Source of the DNA: Paragorgia papillata
Taxonomy: Eukaryota > Cnidaria > Anthozoa > Scleralcyonacea > Coralliidae
NCBI GenBank assembly: GCA_035771165.1
Contig: JAWNZC010000003.1
Span: 824,501 to 888,500, forward strand
Direction: 5' to 3'
Length of the DNA stretch: 64,000 nucleotides
Positions 59,732 to 64,000 of this stretch are shown in pieces (within the stretch, counting starts at the first letter, position 1; each line of letters begins with the position of its first letter). The translations under genes were made by a program, and so were the position numbers. The notes under the pieces are model-generated. The model made no database searches, was not told the origin of the DNA, and saw only the letters and a program-made list of their open reading frames with translations.

Positions 59732-60949
59732 ATGGAGGGCAATATAGAAGCAGAAGATCCGCGTGAAGAATTTGAGGTCGGTGAAACAAGTTTTGACGAC
59801 AATGAACGTAGTTTACGACGCGGAGATGAAGGCGAACACGAAGACGATTTTATGGAGTATTCTGAGTGGTCATACGATTATGATGATCTATTTAACTTTG
59901 AGGTATCTGTGGCTATTACCGAGGCTGAAACGGATGAGATGACTTCAGAATTTTCTGATGCACTGAAGGAAATTGATGGCGAGAAGTCCTTTCCGTGTAG
60001 TTTATGCGACAAAGTTTGTAAGTCGAAAGGTGGTCTGACAAGACATACAAATTCAAAACACTCTGAGGGGTCTTCAGGAAGTCATGCTAGTGATGCTAAG
60101 CTTTGTAAAGACGATATTGATACTTTGGTCAAAGCAATCAAAGACATGATTATAGAGGAGAAACTTTATGGCGCAGAAATAATTTCTGGATTGGACACAG
60201 TATCTTCTACTGAAGCTTTGTTCAGTGCTTTGCTGCCAATCTACCAAACATTCTGTAGGAAGAAGAATCAAGACAAGCTTTGGGAGTTATTTTATGGTTT
60301 AATCCCACGCTCCTGTGAACTACTGTCTTGTAAAGATTACAGAGTAGCCAACTTGATCATGATTCATCTCCCAGAACGTTTGATAAAGTTTTATTACAAC
60401 AGTCAAACCTTGGCCGAACGCATGCCAAAGGAACAGGCACAACTTGACCCAGCAGAGTATGGACCTCTCACCTATGTTGCAGGGTATGTAATTGCGAAAC
60501 TGAGTAGAACCAAGAAAGGAGAAAACAGCCAGGAGCTACAGAGATTGTTGCAGAGCATCAAGAGGTCAGAGCCCAACAACTACATTTCTGCTAGAACAAG
60601 AGGAGGCCTTGTTACACCTTGCAGGGATTTGGTAAAGATAGTAGAAATTGCAGAAATTTGTTTCAGGAAACATGTCGACCAAAGTGATACAGTTCTGAGA
60701 AATATCCCTCTTGAAACGATAGTAAACTTAACCCTAAGCTCACCCATTGTTAAATCCTTGTGGGATAATATTGTGTCAACAGAAGGTCAACTGTCCAGTT
60801 CTACACAGAAACTGTGCTTGGAGAATATTATTAAACTGTATATAAGAGTTCGTTCATTTTCTTATGCTAGAGATTTGATCACTAAATATAATATAAAAGC
60901 AAAGCAGCTAAAAAAGAAAGCCCTACGGACAGATTTAAAAAGAAAGTGA
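59732..60949 (+). CDS. C2H2 finger plus P-transposase C-terminal-like domain, 405 aa
   Basis: The ATG at 59732 starts MEGNIEAEDPREEFEVGETS. The first 85 residues are very acidic. A C2H2 finger follows (C89, C92, H105, H110; FPCSLCDKVC, GGLTRHTNSKH). After a helical middle comes LDPAEYGPLTYVAGYVIAKL (about 238-257), ARTRGGLVTPCRDLVKIVE (about 287-305), and a basic tail ending KKKALRTDLKRK. The VAGYV-x(2)-KL and RGGL-x(2)-P-x(3)-L pattern is the C-terminal region of P-element/THAP9-type transposases, which is normally part of one long chain. Here it is a separate intact gene, perhaps a DNA-binding partner of the minus-strand protein. Confidence 0.7.
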   Translation: MEGNIEAEDPREEFEVGETSFDDNERSLRRGDEGEHEDDFMEYSEWSYDYDDLFNFEVSVAITEAETDEMTSEFSDALKEIDGEKSFPCSLCDKVCKSKGGLTRHTNSKHSEGSSGSHASDAKLCKDDIDTLVKAIKDMIIEEKLYGAEIISGLDTVSSTEALFSALLPIYQTFCRKKNQDKLWELFYGLIPRSCELLSCKDYRVANLIMIHLPERLIKFYYNSQTLAERMPKEQAQLDPAEYGPLTYVAGYVIAKLSRTKKGENSQELQRLLQSIKRSEPNNYISARTRGGLVTPCRDLVKIVEIAEICFRKHVDQSDTVLRNIPLETIVNLTLSSPIVKSLWDNIVSTEGQLSSSTQKLCLENIIKLYIRVRSFSYARDLITKYNIKAKQLKKKALRTDLKRK

Positions 60950-62352
60950 TGCTATCATCTTTGTAATTGTAAATATTTCATTGTATATATCATATGTATT
61001 AAATTGCTTTCTATTGTCTTTGTAATTGTATGTCTTCAAATAGAAATTCTCACACAATGACCATCTTTTGGATATAACATGACATGGAGAAATTAATGTT
61101 TAACCCATTCAGTGCCAGCACCATCCCCTTGATGAGTAAAATCGTCTGGCAAAATAAGGTGCATTGGGGCCAATACCACATAAAGGGTTAACAAAGGCAG
61201 ATAGTCTGATTAAACCATTTAATGCCAGCACTTTCCCCTTGATGAGTAAATTACAGGCAGTAGAACAGAGTTAAATAAAGTAGCATGGGCATTGGGGTGC
61301 AATGCTACTTAAAGGGGTTAAATTTCTCCAGCTCTGCCCAAGCGAGATTCATAAAAGCTCTAGGGTGTAAGCACAGTGAACAACCTTTAATTCCTTTCTA
61401 ACATCAGACAATATTGACCATGTTGCACTTCATTCATATGTGGTAAATGTTGTATTCACAATTATTATATTTACAAAACAGTATTTACATACTACATTAT
61501 GTCCGAGACCAAATATTGATACTGAAGGTGTTAAGAATTAAAAAAGTGAACAAGTACTATTAATTGAATTTTTGTGGAAGATACCATGATTATTTATTAT
61601 CCAAATGAATAATTTGGTAAATAAATAATCGTGTTTTCAACAAACTAATTATATCACCATGCAAACAACTTATTAAGTACAATTAATTCTTGTCAATAGT
61701 CATTAACTTTGACTAAGTGAATAGGTCCCAATATCTTATTAATGTTATACAGTCCCCTACTAGGTATAAATCCATAAACAACAATGCAATTAGTCATTTA
61801 CAAAGTATCACAACATTAGTTTTGCACATCTGAAGAAGCCAAATGTTATAACAATTAACATGCAAGGTTCTCCCTTGGTTAGTAAAACAATTAGCAAATG
61901 TACTACCCTGTGACAAGTAACGTCTTCTGGCCATAAGACAGAGTAAAATAATATAGTAGTACCAACTGCAGCTTAATGGTTTAAAGCGTCAGAGTGGTGA
62001 AAGCATTCCACACCATGTGGCGTGTGCTTTAAACTGTGCTCAAATGCATCTCATATAATTTTATCCAACTACTGTCAAATGATTTCTTGAACAAGAGAGA
62101 ACCTTGCACATTAAAAGATATTGAAATGTGTGGGAATAAATTGTGATGTACAATACATAAATCCTCTAACACATTTTCAGGCATTCTCTTATGAACTAAT
62201 AGAAACTTCTGTAAATTATGCTTAAATGGACACAAAACAACAGAGTCAGTGATGAATAATCATTGACAGGATCAAACTTGTGCGACTGTCTAATGTGCAC
62301 CCAAACAATTAATTTGTGTATATAGTATAGTATAATCTGAAACTACATCTAT
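60950..62352. other. Gap between convergent P-type genes
   Basis: It contains copies of the CCCCTTGA repeat family (61100-61330 and 61870-61985) and otherwise AT-rich sequence. No gene seen. Confidence 0.45.
61100..61330. repeat. Two tandem CCCCTTGATGAGTAAA repeat copies
   Basis: AACC(C)ATT(C/T)A(G/A)TGCCAGCAC is followed by CCCCTTGATGAGTAAA, GGTGCATTGGGG or GCATTGGGGTGC, and AAAGGGGTTAA, twice in a row. Related copies lie at 33.6-34.6 kb. Confidence 0.65.
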
Positions 62353-62982
62353 CTAATCATCAGATTGTTTAGTAACCTTTTTCCGCTTGTGCACTGGTTC
62401 GTCACTGACTTTAAACCATTTTTTCTTTTCATACCTACCCCCAACATTTCCTCGAACCACTGGTGCAATGTCTCTTTGAGCTGCAATTGTAAAGTCATTG
62501 TAGCCAAACTGTTGAGCTGTTGGGTTGTCCGATCTTCCTCCTTTGCTGCGTTGATGACCGAAGTAATCCTCCAGTACATCTTGCATGAATCGCTCAGACA
62601 AGACATACTGGAATCCTTGCTCCAAGAGAAATTTGATGGCTTCAACATGGGCAAAAGCCGAGATTTTAAGCCCCTCGTATGTCTGCGATGACAAAAACAT
62701 CTTGCCTCTGCTGTCTTCCGAGAATTCACCAGGACGCGTTGAGATACTCTCCTTCCAATCATCAAGGTACTTGATAAACTTCTCAAGCAACCAAGAAAAC
62801 CGCTCATCTTCAGGTGATGTATATGGCCTGATGAATGGATTTCTTTTCCTGATATGTTCAGTGGTTGACCGAACATTAGTACAGTCAAAGAAATCATTCA
62901 TCATGCCACAAAACTTTGCAGTTTCCATGACTTCTTCTTTCTCGTTTTCCTGAAGGGCTATCATCACAGACTTACTGAGAAC
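62353..62982 (-). CDS. P-type transposase, last exon
   Basis: After an acceptor (TTATGTAG/GTTCTC) the frame reads VLSKSVMIALQENEKEEVME, FCGMMNDFFDCTN, RFSWLLEKFIKYLDDWK and YEGLKISAFAHVEAIKFLLE. Then comes the family signature DVLEDYFGHQRSKGGRSDNP followed by TAQQFGYN, and it ends with a basic KRKKV tail at 62353. The D-x-LE-x2-F-x2-R-x3-GG-x2-NPT block is characteristic of P-element and THAP9-like transposases. The exon joins 63577 in phase (ATQ/VLS). Intact within the window. Confidence 0.8.
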   Translation of the reverse strand, partial: VLSKSVMIALQENEKEEVMETAKFCGMMNDFFDCTNVRSTTEHIRKRNPFIRPYTSPEDERFSWLLEKFIKYLDDWKESISTRPGEFSEDSRGKMFLSSQTYEGLKISAFAHVEAIKFLLEQGFQYVLSERFMQDVLEDYFGHQRSKGGRSDNPTAQQFGYNDFTIAAQRDIAPVVRGNVGGRYEKKKWFKVSDEPVHKRKKVTKQSDD

Positions 62983-63009
62983 CTACATAAATATAAATAG
63001 AACTACATT

Positions 63010-63140
63010 TAACCATTAGTGTGCAAGACTTTCCCCTTGTCTGGCATATGTTAGTCAGTCAGTCAAGTCATCTGGCATTAGTTCGGATATACAAACTAAA
63101 TAGGGTGTATTACAGCACCATGCAGCTTAACGAGTTACAC
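63010..63140. repeat. CCCCTTG-family repeat in the P-type intron
   Basis: AACCATTAGTGTGCAAGACTT, TCCCCTTGTCTGGCAT, AGTCATCTGGCATTAG and GCAGCTTAACGAGTTA match the 33-34 kb and 61 kb copies in order. Confidence 0.55.
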
Positions 63141-63576
63141 CACTGCACTTTTGGCATGAATCAGGGCTCAAGATTTGAATTTTATCCACTATCCATGTGC
63201 TGATCACTATTAATGTAATTGACTAATTGTATAACAATGATTTTCGTAAATATGTATTTTAAACCAATTAAACCAGTATTATAAACTGACAAACAACAAC
63301 AAAAAATACGCCGAATAAGAAACAAATTGCCAAAACAGAGCTATTTTGTCAAACATTTCACTACAATGTACCGACTTCGTAATTTCGATTGGAAATTCAA
63401 AATTTTTATATTATCCCATCTAATATCCTATAATATACTAAGCCTATAATATCTAATATCTAATATCCAAAATTAAAATCTGGTATCCTGTGGATATCGG
63501 GATACTGCAAATCTTGAGCCCTGAAATGAAAGCTAATTTCCACAGGGTGTGTATAAAAGAAGTGTGCAAGTATTAC

Positions 63577-64000
63577 CTGTGTTGCCAACTTCACCTTCAT
63601 CTTGCTGTATGATGTTAGCACAATGTGGTCCAACGTCAATTTAGGGAGGGTGTGAAGCCCAAATTCCTGGTCACCGTAAAATAGATCAGCGATGTGGAAA
63701 AACAGGAGGTAATTGCCATTGTTCCACATATAGCGACTGCGAGACCCAGACCCCGAGTTGTAGAGGCAGTTTCGAGCTGTCTTCATAAGATGGGGGGAGT
63801 CGGCAAAGAAATAAATGAAGCGTGATATTGCAAAGACATTGGGTGTCTTGTAAACAACATCACACTCCAAATCTTTTGCCAGATTGACATGTAGGCGGAA
63901 GAACTTTCGGTTGGGCGAAGCACCATCATTCACAGCTGCACACACATACAACTGCAAAGATAGCTCTAACACAGATACCGCTTGCCAAAACAGTGGCATC
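63577..64000 (-). CDS. P-type transposase, RNase-H core exon (runs off the window)
   Basis: The minus strand enters the window already in frame and reads VCAAVNDGASPNRKFFRLH, ISRFIYFFADSPHLMKTARN, CLYNSGSGSRSRYMWNNGNY and HIVLTSYSKMKVKLATQ, where GTAATAC is the splice donor. The Asp of FFADSPHLMK is the second catalytic Asp of the P-element RNase-H fold. The first Asp and any N-terminal DNA-binding (THAP) domain would lie beyond 64000. The 594-bp intron carries a copy of the dispersed CCCCTTG repeat (63010-63140). Confidence 0.8.

Larger units (their letters stand above)
59526..64000. mobile_element. P-superfamily DNA transposon, left part (continues past the window)
   Basis: The left end is placed at CAGGGTTAATAGAACCCTG (a small hairpin, 59526-59544), because the inverted arm stops exactly there. 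CGTTCATC just outside would be the 8-bp duplicate. It contains two convergent genes: plus-strand C2H2/P-C-terminal (59732-60949) and minus-strand RNase-H transposase (62353 to beyond 64000). The right end is outside the window. Confidence 0.7.

Noticed and set aside
62365..62953. Plus-strand and alternative minus-strand frames across the P-type last exon
   Set aside because: Only the frame with the D-x-LE...GG-x2-NPT signature and in-phase splice acceptor is supported.

Overview
This is AT-rich animal (metazoan) DNA that consists almost entirely of transposable elements, many nested inside one another. The eukaryotic signs are spliced genes with GT..AG junctions, BEL/Pao and Ty3/Gypsy pol fragments, several LINE families, and hAT, P-type, Academ-like and Tc1/IS630-type DNA transposons. 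There are also Polinton/Maverick (virus-like) remnants. The mix of families, the palindromic AACAAGTTGT satellites and the dispersed CCCCTTGA repeats suggest a cnidarian or another early-branching marine invertebrate; this is inference from recall and not proven. I see no rRNA, tRNA, CRISPR array or confidently recognisable host housekeeping gene.

Layout. 1-1.7 kb: a degenerate ~200-bp tandem array and an AAGATC-rich repeat. 1.9-10.4 kb: a minus-strand block of Polinton-like remnants (penton-like and integrase C-terminal fragments, then four uncharacterised compact ORFs). It is interrupted by a tandemly duplicated 1.6-kb unit carrying a possible SF3-helicase tail, and followed by a TATA-driven plus-strand gene for a Pro/Gln-rich acidic protein and a 145-bp-armed inverted repeat. 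10.4-16.1 kb: a decayed BEL/Pao retrotransposon. 17.5-19.8 kb: a 5'-truncated LINE. 20.4-25.6 kb: an inverted-repeat-bounded 5.2-kb element with a broken zinc-finger ORF. 26.1-36.7 kb: the centrepiece, a 10.6-kb Academ-like transposon with 32-bp perfect terminal repeats and a flush 9-bp target duplication. It carries a spliced transposase on the plus strand and, converging on it, a spliced EXO1/FEN1-like XPG nuclease followed by a HIRAN-domain exon. An apparently intact hAT transposon sits in the transposase intron.

37-49 kb: rearranged copies of the 24-26 kb segment, a Tc1/IS630-type element broken by one stop codon (40.7-42.4 kb), exons of an unassigned transposase-like family (43.9-44.9 kb), and Gypsy pieces with an inserted restriction-like-endonuclease LINE tail. 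49-53.5 kb: two CR1/Jockey-like LINEs, one split cleanly by a 670-bp TTAA-flanked fold-back element. 54-59.5 kb: an island bounded by degenerate inverted repeats, carrying small cysteine-rich ORFs, a TATA-driven RING-finger gene and a perfect histone-type 3' stem-loop; a LINE lies in its right arm. 59.5-64 kb: a P-superfamily transposon entering from beyond the window. Its RNase-H part (minus strand) and its C-terminal-like part fused to a C2H2 finger (plus strand) are encoded by two convergent genes.

Most coding regions are broken by stops or frameshifts. The exceptions that look intact are the hAT transposase (667 aa), the RING gene, the Pro/Gln-rich gene, the small minus-strand ORFs at 3.8-5.3 kb, the HIRAN ORF and the visible parts of the P-type genes. 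Several open frames have no ATG, so starts are given only where an ATG is visible.
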